Shown here: positions 20,736 to 30,800 of the stretch, one piece after another
Position numbering within the stretch: position 1 is the stretch's first letter
Layout of the letters: each line of letters begins with the position of its first letter
Assembly (NCBI RefSeq): GCF_007655135.1
Contig: NC_045130.1
Location: 20,093,363-20,157,362 of the forward strand
DNA from: Punica granatum
Taxonomy: Eukaryota > Streptophyta > Magnoliopsida > Myrtales > Lythraceae
DNA: 64,000 nucleotides
Reading direction: 5' to 3'
Made by a program: the position numbers and the translations under genes
Notes under the pieces: generated by a model
Database searches by the model: none
Seen by the model: the letters and a program-made list of their open reading frames with translations, nothing else
What the model was told of the DNA's origin: nothing

Positions 20736-21237
20736 ATCAACCTTCCCAGGCGAAGTTAACTAACACTAACTTCTTCCTAACAGAGAGTGTCACCGCGTGA
20801 TTGGACGCACATCTCTCCACATGACCCCACGCATCTACCAATGATTAAGCGTGCCTCATACATGTCCAAGCATGTTCACACTAACTCATGCACGCACGCT
20901 CAAAGAATCAATGCATGTCTCTCAGTGTGCTCGCACGACACCTACCAAGCCAGTTCGCTTCCCTACACTCTTGCATTGAAATCCTGAACAGTTCATGCTC
21001 CTTCATTGTTTTCTTTTCCCATTGCAGGAAATTCTCAATAAGAAGACAGCCTGAATACTGAGCGACCACAATTGAGACAACAAACGTCTCTCATCCAGCT
21101 CCTTGGGATGTCAACACTGAGTTCTTACCCTCTCTCCACGAAGATCACAAGCGAATCAGAGTCACTGCTTTGCAGCGCCCTGCGCTGTTTCTCAGCATTG
21201 ACCTTTGCTTTTGCATCTCTTGCACTTTCCTATCAAC
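20736..21237. other. Non-coding stretch, nothing recognised
   Basis: No ORF with family resemblance, RNA gene or repeat was seen. A pyrimidine tract ending in CAG near 21027 looks like a 3' splice site, but no exon context supports it. Confidence 0.4.
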
Positions 21238-21402
21238 CCTGCATTTACTGCATCGGGCTTCGGCCCCACATCGGGCTCCAGCCCCGCATCGGGCTTCGGC
21301 CTTGCATCGGGCCCCAGCCCCGCATTTACTGCTTTTGGGCTCCGGCCCCGCATTTACTGCTTTCAGGTTTTGACACCTCGCATTTACTGCTTTCAGGCTC
21401 AT
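21238..21402 (+). repeat. 18-bp minisatellite of GGGC-NNNN-GCCC hairpins with a flanking ~20-bp repeat
   Basis: GGGC-NNNN-GCC(C/T) hairpins start at 21255, 21273, 21291, 21309 and 21337 (steps 18, 18, 18, 28). The loops are TTCG, TCCA, TTCG, CCCA and TCCG. GGGC-TTCG-GCCC is the very stable C(UUCG)G tetraloop form. The box CATTTACTG(C) recurs around and after it (21242, 21322, 21350, 21380). The 185-codon ORF across this stretch is repeat-driven and not called. Confidence 0.75.
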
Positions 21403-22355
21403 CTGAAATCCAAAATCGACTTGGATTCAAATTCATCCAAGCGATTCTTCGAGGAGCAAGTCTAATCCTTCCACTGCAAAGACCGAAAGTGACAACTCCA
21501 CAAACAGAGCATGACCCAACTCTCGATCGCAGACCAGCACTGTCATGCCTCCGATCAAAGAATGGATCTCATCCACCTCCGTTGTGGTCACCGACTAAAC
21601 ACTGGGGCAACACGCGCAGTTTTCTTTAAACTCTCTGTTGCTTTCATTCAAATGCATTCCCACAAATGGGCTCTCGACATGAACAAATCCTTCAATGGAG
21701 CATTAGGACGGTCTCAAAGGCGCCCTATCAGTTCTGTTGGACCTGTTCGACTCACCTGTCCTCGTGGGACCCGGCTCCTCGAGCCTTCCCTACGACGGCT
21801 GCGCATGCCTACTCGCAATTAGGGAAAACATGCTTATGTGACCTCAGTCATGGTCTAACCACTCCAGAGTGGTGATGACTACATTCCCGGAAACAAATGT
21901 CATCCACACGCGACACCCCATGGGTCGCACGCGGGACAAAAGGGATTTTCCCATGGATCCACCCCATATTTCTTATCGCATACTCCACCGCACAGTCGCC
22001 TAACACATCATCTTCTTTGTCATCTCTTACAAGGACACGCCGGTCACAGGCGAAGAATGATGCACAGGCTCACGCCTTTCCGAGAACTGCTCTCGAGCCT
22101 CCTCCCTTATACTTTGACAGGGAAGGGGCTCGGCACGGAGGTACCCCCTATAAAGCTAAAGACAAAAACAACTGAGCGAGCCATGTGCCATCAACGCAAC
22201 CATTTCAATTGACATTGACGACATGAGACGGCCAGGGGCGACAGTTGCACAAACCGCCCACCACGAGTCACATCGACGATAAAGACCGAGACATTCGCGT
22301 TCAACGCTTACACCGAGACCACCTCGGACATCATACACCCACGATAAACATTTCC
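21403..22355. other. Non-coding stretch, probably retroelement 3' UTR
   Basis: Several ORFs under 105 codons exist on both strands, but none resembles a known family. No LTR ends, PBS or RNA genes are seen. It is assigned to retroelement sequence only by context. Confidence 0.35.
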
Positions 22356-22490
22356 AAGCGACGTACACTGGGGCATCCCCGGTTGAAGTTTGCGCCAACA
22401 CAACCTCGGCAAGCGACGTACACTAGGGCCTCCCTGGTTGAAGTTCGCCCCGAGGTCGCCATAGTGGGTCACTCCACCAAGTGACGTTGG
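22356..22490. repeat. Imperfect 55-68-bp repeat with paired GGGG/CCCC stems
   Basis: AAG(C/T)GACGT starts at 22356, 22411 and 22479. The first two copies carry stem-loops CTGGGG-CAT-CCCCGG (22368-22382) and CTAGGG-CCT-CCCTGG (22423-22437), in which a G-C pair is replaced by A-T. Confidence 0.65.
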
Positions 22491-23090
22491 AACGCTCCTG
22501 GTCATTTGCGTCAAGACCAGACCTCTTCCACAACAAGCACCAAGACAACTCCGGCCACTGATTCCCTAGGACAAATTTGTATTTTCCTTCTAGACAATAG
22601 GGGAATTCACCTGAAGAGATTGCAAGGGAAAATGACACGAAGTTCAACTTTCGAGTGCACGGGAGTCAAACTTCCAAGAAATCCGGTCCTCACAAAATAG
22701 GGCTAGCAACACACAACAAGTCTCCACGAGGCGAAGCACACCAAAGTGGCCTCGGCGATACAAAGTCGAGGAGTTTCAAACAAAGACACGGGGCACAAAA
22801 CAAACCCCAGCTGCAAAGAAAAAAAAACATAGCGAAAAGAAGCAGGAAAAACCCGCCAATGAAGAGAGAGAGAAAAGACCCGGGAAAAACCCGCCAATGA
22901 ACAAAACAAGGCAACGCCGACGTTCACCAAAAGCACCGGCACCGCCAATTCAAAAGCAGTCAATAAACCCCGAAAAAAAAAAAGGGGAAGTAGCAGACAC
23001 AACTCCTCGACGGAGACAGAGCACAATGTACTCGGAGGTTGAATCCTTCGAACCCTTCGCCCTTGCAAATTCAAGAGATAAAAGAATTAA
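22491..23090. other. Non-coding stretch, A-rich on plus
   Basis: It contains a short duplicated segment with AAAACCCGCCAATGAA at 22849 and 22887, and an A-run at 22974-22983. No credible gene was found. Confidence 0.4.
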
Positions 23091-23262
23091 GCCCGCTAGG
23101 TCGAAAACCCCTTTTGGGGCGGCCTAAGCAAAAGTTAGGGTAAAAGAGAGGCACGACCGAAAAACCCTATGGGGCGGTCGTGGCAAAAGGAGAGCTCTTC
23201 CCCTTTAGGTTGAGAGGTGCGGCCCCGAGGTGGGTGACCGTAGCAAAAGGAGAGCAAAACGA
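23091..23262. repeat. Three long stem-loops in diverged tandem repeats
   Basis: Hairpin 1 (23095-23129): GCTAGGTCG pairs with CGGCCTAAGC (one bulge), with an inner CCCC-TTTT-GGGG. Hairpin 2 (23152-23182): CACGACCG pairs with CGGTCGTG, with an inner CCC-TAT-GGG. Hairpin 3 (23218-23242): TGCGG pairs with CCGTA, with an inner CCC/GGG. Each is followed by a GCAAAAG-type tail. The outer stems differ in sequence but all pair. Confidence 0.7.
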
Positions 23263-23277
23263 GAGATAAATAAAATT

Positions 23278-23292
23278 GCCCCCTAGTCTCTC
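23278..23292 (-). promoter_or_regulatory. Possible polypurine tract of element D
   Basis: The minus strand reads GAGAGACTAGGGGGC downstream of the conserved element tail, where a polypurine tract would be expected. The sequence beyond (AATTTTATTTATC) does not begin with TG, so an adjacent LTR is not shown. Weak call. Confidence 0.25.
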
Positions 23293-24321
23293 ACACATCG
23301 TGTGGACAAGCGATCCCCAAGGGAAGTGGCCAGTTTATCTATTCCAACACGATCCCCGATCGGCTCTCCAATACCATTCAACCGTCCAAGACGGAACCTT
23401 CCTCAAGCACAGTGGGTAACTGAATACGCCGTCCAAGCAGTTCAGTACAACCTACACAACAGAAGGACGAAGGAAAATGGGGGTACATCTCATTGCAAGC
23501 GTGAACCCGTGTATCCTTTTAGCCTGCGGGCAACGTGCTTCCCAAGCTTTCTCTTTTCACTTTGTCTTTGCATAACTCCGAATGGGTCACAACCACCCTT
23601 CAACAGGCTATCACAGAGCCAAAATCCCAGACATTCCTCTCCGAGAGTCTAGTCATAACGCTTTGGAAATGGTCGGACCGAGTCGAACCAAATCTGAACA
23701 GAAGTCCCCAAACGAGTTCCAAATGCAGCTGCCTTACGGTACCCTATTGAGAAGGGTTCAAAGCTGACGGGCGCATCGAACAACCGATAGAGTTGCTAGG
23801 GCATTGTCGGGGATGTCTCGATATGCCCAATACATAGCTAACGGGAACCCCTGGAGGCCTCGCATCTAGGCCTCCGGGAACGAGACCCATTTGCACTGTT
23901 AAAGCAAAATTCTTCACGAGTCACTTAGGTGACCCAAAATTGAAGATCTGCGTGTTGCAATAACATTTTCATGCTTACCTGTATCTATCGCTTGTTAGTA
24001 TTTCTCACATGATTTACTAGTAATGTCAGGATCACAGGTACTGCAAACGGCAAGAACTACGGCAGACTCTGATTCTCGACCACTCGGGATACGTAGGCGC
24101 TCCACTCCAGAGCTCGAGTCCCTCAGCACAAGGCATCCCGCAAAGCAAAAACCCTCATCGCGCGGCGGGGGCATCACCAGCAAAAGCACAGTTGCTCAAC
24201 AGCAAAGCCAGCTATTAGCAAGGCGCAACCGCCCCAGCAGCAAAATCGGCCTCCAACGAATCAGCACTCTCGGGGCAACATCCGCCCCATACACCTACAG
24301 CACCATCGCTTCAAAACGATA
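23293..24321 (-). mobile_element. Conserved 3' tail of element D
   Basis: On minus this matches the C tail (7771-8617) in the same order: a block with GGAGCGCCTACGTATCCCGA, then CAACACGCAGATCTTCA, then GCACGTTGCCC, then CCACTGTGCTT. It continues past the point where C is interrupted by element A. The 60-bp satellite adjoins its 5' side (24322), exactly where C has its 82-bp array. Non-coding. Confidence 0.75.
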
Positions 24322-24639
24322 GTCACAGGTCTGAGTCCCTTCCATTTGATCTTTCGTAGGGCCAAGTCCCTTCGTTAGATCCCCACAAGGCCGAGTCCCT
24401 TCCATTGATCTTCCGTAAGGCCGAGTCCCTTCCATTCATCTTCCGTAGGGCCGAGTCCCTTCGTTAGATCCCCCACAGGGCCGAGTCCCTTCCATTGATC
24501 TTCCGTAGGGCCGAGTCCCTTCGTTAGATCCCCACAGGGCCGAGTCCCATCCATTGATCATCCGTAGGGCCGAGTCCCTTCGTTAGATCCCCCACAAGGC
24601 CGAGTCCTTTCCTTTGATCTTCGTAGGGTTGAGTCCCTT

Positions 24640-27600
24640 CGTTAGATCTCCCACAGGGCCGAGTCCCTTCCATTTGATCTTCCGTAGGGCCGAGTCCCTT
24701 CGTTAGATCTCCCATAGGGCCGAGTCCCTTCCATTTGATCTTCCGTAGGGCCGAGTCCCTTCGTTAGATCCCCTTCAGGGTCGAGTCCCTTCCATTGATC
24801 TTCCGTAGGGCCGAGTCCCTTCGTTAGATCCCCTACAGGGCCGAGTCCCTTCCATTGATCTTCCGTAGGGCCGAGTCCCTTCGTTAGATCCACCACAGGG
24901 CCGAGTCCCTTCCTTTGATCTTCCGTAGGGCCGAGTCCCGTCGTTAGATCCCTCCAGGGCCGAGTCCCTTCCATTGATCTTCCGTAGGGCCGAGTCCCTT
25001 CGTCAGATCCCCACAGGGCCGAGTCCCTTCCATTCATCTTCCGTAGGGCCGAGTCCCTTCGTTAGATCCCCCACAGGGCCGAGTCCCTTCCATTCATCTT
25101 CCGTAGGGCCGAGTCCCTTCGTTAGATCCCCCTCAGGGCCGAGTCCCTTCCATTCATCTTCCGTAGGGCCGAGACCCTTCGTTAGGTCCCCACAGGGCCG
25201 AGTCCCTTCCATTCATCTTCCGTAGGACCGAGTCCCTTCGTTAGGTCCCCACAGGGCCGAGTCCCTTCCATTCATCTTCCGTAGGGCCGAGTCCCTTCGT
25301 TAGGTCCCCACAGGGCCGAGTCCCTTCCATTCATCTTCCGTAGGGCGGAGTCCCTTCGTTAGATCCCTCACAGGGCGGAGTCCCTTCCATTGATCTTCCG
25401 TAGAGTCGAGTCCCTTCGTTAGATCCCCCACAGGGCGGAGTCCCTTCCTTTGATCTTCCGTAGGGCCGAGTCCCGTCGTTAGATCCCCACAGGGCCGAGT
25501 CCCTTCCATTCATCTTCCGTAGGGCCGAGTCCCTTCGTTAGATCCCCCACAGGGGCGAGTCCCTTCCATTCATCTTCCGTAGGGCCGAGTCCCTTCGTTA
25601 GATCCCCCACAGGGCCGAGTCCCTTCCATTCATCTTTCGTAGGGCCGAGTCCCTTCGTTAGATCCCCAACAGGGCCGAGTCCCTTCCATTCATCTTCCGT
25701 AGGGCCGAGTCCCTTCGTTAGATCCCCCACAGGGCCGAGTCCCTTCCATTCATCTTCCGTAGGGCCGAGTCCCTTCGTTAGATCCCCCACAGGGTCGAGT
25801 CCCTTCCATTCGTCTCCGTAGGGCCGAGTCCCTTCGTGAGATCCCCCACAGGGCCGAGTCCCATCCATTCGTCTCCGTAGGGCCGAGTCCCTTCGTTAGA
25901 TCCCCCACAGGGCCGAGTCCCTTCCATTCGTCTTCCGTAGGGCCGAGTCCCTTCGTTAGATCCCCCACAGGGCCGAGTCCCATCCATTGATCATCCGTAG
26001 GGCTAGGTCCCTTCGTTAGATCCCCCAAAAGGCCGAGTCCTTTCCTTTGATCTTCGTAGGGTTGAGTCCCTTCGTTAGATCTCCCACAGGGCCGAGTCCC
26101 TTCCATTTGATCTTCCGTAGGGCCGAGTCCCTTCGTTAGATCCCCCACAGAGCCGAGTCCCTTCCATTCATCTTCCGTAGGGCCGAGTCCCTTCGTTAGA
26201 TCCCCCACAGGGCCGAGTACCATCCATTGATCATCCGTAGGGCCGAGTCCCTTCGTTAGATCCCCCACAGGGCCGAGCCCCTTCCATTTGATCTTCCGTA
26301 GGGCCGAGTCCCTTCGTTAGATCTCCCATAGGGCCGAGTCCCTTCCATTTGATCTTCCGTAGCGCCGAGTCCCTTCGTTAGATCCCCTTCAGGGTCGAGT
26401 CCCTTCCATTGATCTTCCGTAGGGCCGAGTCCCTTCGTTAGATCCCCTACAGGGCCGAGTCCCTTCCATTGATCTTCCGTAGGGCCGAGTCCCTTCGTTA
26501 GATCCCCCACAGGGCCGAGTCCCTTCCTTTGATCTTCCGTAGGGCCGAGTCCCGTCGTTAGATCCCTCCAGGGCCGAGTCCCTTCCATTGATCTTCCGTA
26601 GGGCCGAGTCCCTTCGTTAGATCCCCATCAGGGCCGAGTCCCTTCCATTCATCTTCCGTAGGGCCGAGTCCCTTCGTTAGATCCCCACAGGGCCGAGTCC
26701 CTTCCATTCATCTTCCGTAGGGCCGAGTCCCTTCGTTAGATCCCCCTCAGGGCCGAGTCCCTTCCATTCATCTTCCGTAGGGCCGAGACCCTTCGTTAGG
26801 TCCCCACAGGGCCGAGTCCCTTCCATTCATCTTCCGTAGGACCGAGTCCCTTCGTTAGGTCCCCACAGGGCCGAGTCCCTTCCATTCATCTTCCGTAGGG
26901 CCGAGTCCCTTCGTTAGGTCCCCACAGGGCCGAGTCCCTTCCATTCATCTTCCGTAGGGCGGAGTCCCTTCGTTAGATCCCCCACAGGGCGGAGTCCCTT
27001 CCATTGATCTTCCGTAGAGTCGAGTCCCTTCGTTAGATCCCCACAGGGCCGAGTACCTTCCATTCATCTTCCGTAGGACCGAGTCCCTTCGTTAGGTCCC
27101 CCACAGGGCCGAGTCCCTTCCATTCATCTTCCGTAGGGCCGAGTCCCTTCGTTAGATCCCCCACAGGGGCGAGTCCCTTCCATTCATCTTCCCTAGGGCC
27201 GAGTCCCTTCGTTAGATCCCCCACAGGGGCGAGTCCCTTCCATTCATCTTCCGTAGGGCCGAGTCCCTTCGTTAGATCCCCACAGGGCCGAGTCCCTTCC
27301 ATTCATCTTCCGTAGGGCCGAGTCCCTTCGTTAGATCCCCCACAGGGCCGAGTCCCTTCCATTCATCTTCCGTAGGGCCGAGTCCCTTCGTTAGATCCCC
27401 CACAGGGCCGAGTCCCTTCCATTCGTCTCCGTAGGGCCGAGTCCCTTCGTGAGATCCCCCACAGGGCCGAGTCCCATCCATTCGTCTCCGTAGGGCCGAG
27501 TCCCTTCGTTAGATCCCCCACAGGGCCGAGTGCCTTCCATTCGTCTTCCGTAGGGCCGAGTCCCTTCGTTAGATCCCCCACAGGGCCGAGTCCCATCCAT

Positions 27601-27870
27601 TGATCATCCGTAGGGCTAGGTCCCTTCGTTAGATCCCCCAAAAGGCCGAGTCCTTTCCTTTGATCTTCGTAGGGTTGAGTCCCTTCGTTAGATCTCCCAC
27701 AGGGCCGAGTCCCTTCCATTTGATCTTCCGTAGGGCCGAGTCCCTTCGTTAGATCCCCCACAGAGCCGAGTCCCTTCCATTCTCTTCCGTAGGGCCGAGT
27801 CCCTTCGTTAGATCCCCCACAGGGCCGAGTACCATCCATTGATCATCCGTAGGGCCGAGTCCCTTCGTTA
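24640..27870. repeat. Tandem duplication of ~1.61 kb within the satellite
   Basis: Rare variants recur at a constant offset: CCCATAG 24711/26325, CGTGAG 25835/27448 and CCCATCCATTCGTCTCC 25860/27473, all 1613-1614 bp apart. This is a recent duplication of a 27-monomer block. Confidence 0.75.
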
Positions 27871-30800
27871 GATCCCCCACAAGGCCGAGTCCTTTCCTTT
27901 GATCTTCGTAGGGTTGAGTCCCTTCGTTAGATCTCCCATAGGGCCGAGTCCCTTCCATTTGATCTTCCGTAGGGCCGAATCCCTTCGTTAGATCCCCCAC
28001 AGGGCCGAGCCCCTTCCATTCATCTTCCGTAGGGCCGAGTCCCTTCGTTAGATCCCCCTCAGGGCCGAGTCCCTTCCATTCATCTTCCGTAGGACCGAGT
28101 CCCTTCGTTAGGTCCCCACAGGGCCGAGTCCCTTCCATTCATCTTCCGTAGGGCCGAGTCCCTTCGTTAGGTCCCCACAGGGCCGAGTCCCTTCCATTCA
28201 TCTTCCGTAGGGCGGAGTCCCTTCGTTAGATCCCCACAGGGCCGAGGGCGGAGTCCTTCATAGATCTTCCGTAGAGTCGAGTCCCTTCGTTAGATCCCCA
28301 CAGGGCCGAGTCCCTTCCATTGATCTTCCGTAGGGCCGAGTCCCTTCGTTAGATCCCACAGGGCCGAGTACCTTCCATTCATCTTCCGTAGGGCCGAGTG
28401 CCTTCGTTAGATCCCCACAGGGGCGAGTCCCTTCCATTCATCTTCCGTAGGGCCGAGTCCCTTCGTTAGATCCCCACAGGGCGCGAGTCCCTTCCATTCA
28501 TCTTCCGTAGGGCCGAGTCCCTTCGTTAGATCCCCACAGGGCCGAGTCCCTTCCATTCATCTTCCGTAGGGCCGAGTCCCTTCCATTCATCTTCCGTAGG
28601 CCGAGTCCCTTCGTTAGATCCCCAACAGGGCCGAGTCCCTTCCATTCATCATCCGTAGGGCCGAGTCCCTTCGTTAGATCCCCCACAGGGCCGAGTCCCT
28701 TCCATTCATCTTCCGTAGGGCCGAGTCCCTTCGTTAGATCCCCGACAGGGCCGAGTCCCTTCCATTCATCTTCGTAGGGCCGAGTCCCTTCGTTAGATCC
28801 CCCACAGGGCCGAGTCCCTTCCATTCGTCTCCGTAGGGCCGAGTCCCTTCGTTAGATCCCCACAGGGCCGAGTCCCATCCATTCGTCTCCGTAGGGCCGA
28901 GTCCCTTCCATTCGTCTTCCGTAGGGCCGAGTCCCTTCGTTAGATCCCCCACAGGGCCGAGTCCCATCATTGCTCATCCGTAGGGCCGAGTCCCTTCGTT
29001 AGATCCCCCACAGGCCGAGTCCTTTCCTTTGATCTTCGTAGGGTTGATTCCCTTCGTTAGATCTCCCACAGGCCGAGTCCCTTCCATTTGATCTTCCGTA
29101 GGGCCGAGTCCCTTCGTTAGATCCCCCACAGAGCCGAGTCCCTTCCATTATCTTCCGTAGGGCCGAGTCCCTTCGTTAGATCTCATGGGCCGAGTCCCTC
29201 CATTTGATCTTCGTAGGGCCGAGTCCTTCGTTAGATCCCCTTCAGGGTCGAGTCCCTTCCATTGATCTTCCGTAGGCCGAGTCCCTTCGTTAGATCCCCT
29301 ACAGGGCCGAGTCCCTTCCATTGATCTTCCGTAGGGCCGAGTCCCTTCGTTAGATCCCCCACAGGGCCGAGTCCCTTCCTTTGATCTTCCGTAGGGCCGA
29401 GTCCCGTCGTTAGATCCCTCCAGGGCCGAGTCCCTTCCATTGATCTTCCGTAGGGCCGAGTCCCTTCGTCAGATCCCCACAGGGCCGAGTCCCTTCCATT
29501 CATCTTCCGTAGGGCCGAGTCCCTTCGTTAGATCCCCCACAGGCCGAGTCCTTCCATTCATCTTCCGTAGGGCGAGTCCCTTCGTTAGATCCCCCTCAGG
29601 GCCGAGTCCCTTCCATTCATCTTCCGTAGGGCCGAGTCCCTTCGTTAGGTCCCCACAGGGCCGAGTCCCTTCCATTCATCTTCCGTAGGACCGAGTCCCT
29701 TCGTTAGGTCCCCACAGGGCCGAGTCCCTTCCATTCATCTTCCGTAGGGCGCGAGTCCCTTCGTTAGATCCCCACAGGGCCGAGTCCCTTCCATTCATCT
29801 TCCGTAGGGCGGAGTCCCTTCGTTAGATCCCCCACAGGGCGGAGTCCCTTCCATTGATCTTCCGTAGAGTCGAGTCCCTTCGTTAGATCCCCACAGGGCC
29901 GAGTACCTTCCATTCATCTTCCGTAGGGCCGAGTGCCTTCGTTAGATCCCCACAGGGGCGAGAGTCCCTTCCATTCATCTTCCGTAGGGCCGAGTCCCTT
30001 CGTTAGATCCCCCACAGGGGCGAGTCCCTTCCATTCATCTTCCGTAGGCCGAGTCCCTTCGTTAGATCCCCACAGGGCCGAGTCCCTTCCATTCATCTTC
30101 GTAGGGCCGAGTCCCTTCGTTAGATCCCCCACAGGGCCGAGTCCCTTCCATTCATCTTCCGTAGGGCCGAGTCCCTTCGTTAGATCCCCCACAGGGCCGA
30201 GTCCCTTCCATTCATCTTCCGTAGGGCCGAGTCCCTTCGTTAGATCCCCCACAGGGCGAGTCCCTTCCATTCGTCTCGTAGGCCGAGTCCCTTCGTTAGA
30301 TCCCCCACAGGGCCGAGTCCCATCCATTCGTCTCCGTAGGGCCGAGTCCCTTCGTTAGATCCCCCACAGGGCCGAGTCCCTTCCATTCGTCTTCCGTAGG
30401 GCCGAGTCCCTTCGTTAGATCCCCCACAGGGCCGAGTCCCATCCATTGATCATCCGTAGGGCTAGGTCCCTTGTTAGATCCCCAAAAGGCCGAGTCCTTT
30501 CCTTTGATCTTCGTAGGGTTGAGTCCCTTCGTTAGATCTCCCACAGGGCCGAGTCCCTTCCATTTGATCTTCCGTAGGGCCGAGTCCCTTCGTTAGATCC
30601 CCCACAGGCCGAGTCCCTTCCATTCATCTTCCGTAGGGCCGAGTCCCTTCGTTAGATCCCCACAGGGCCGAGTACCTTCCATTGATCTTCCGTAGGGCCG
30701 AGTCCCTTCGTTAGATCCCCCACAAGGCCGAGTCCTTTCCATTGATCTTCGTAGGGGTGAGTCCCTTCGTTAGATCTCCCAGGGCCGAGTCCTTCCATTT

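Noticed and set aside
21000..21035. Pyrimidine tract plus CAG as an intron 3' splice site
   Set aside because: No matching exon, protein homology or 5' site is seen; such tracts are common by chance.
21072..21629. Plus-strand ORF of 185 codons
   Set aside because: It crosses the 18-bp minisatellite, has no family resemblance, and shorter ORFs overlap it in other frames.
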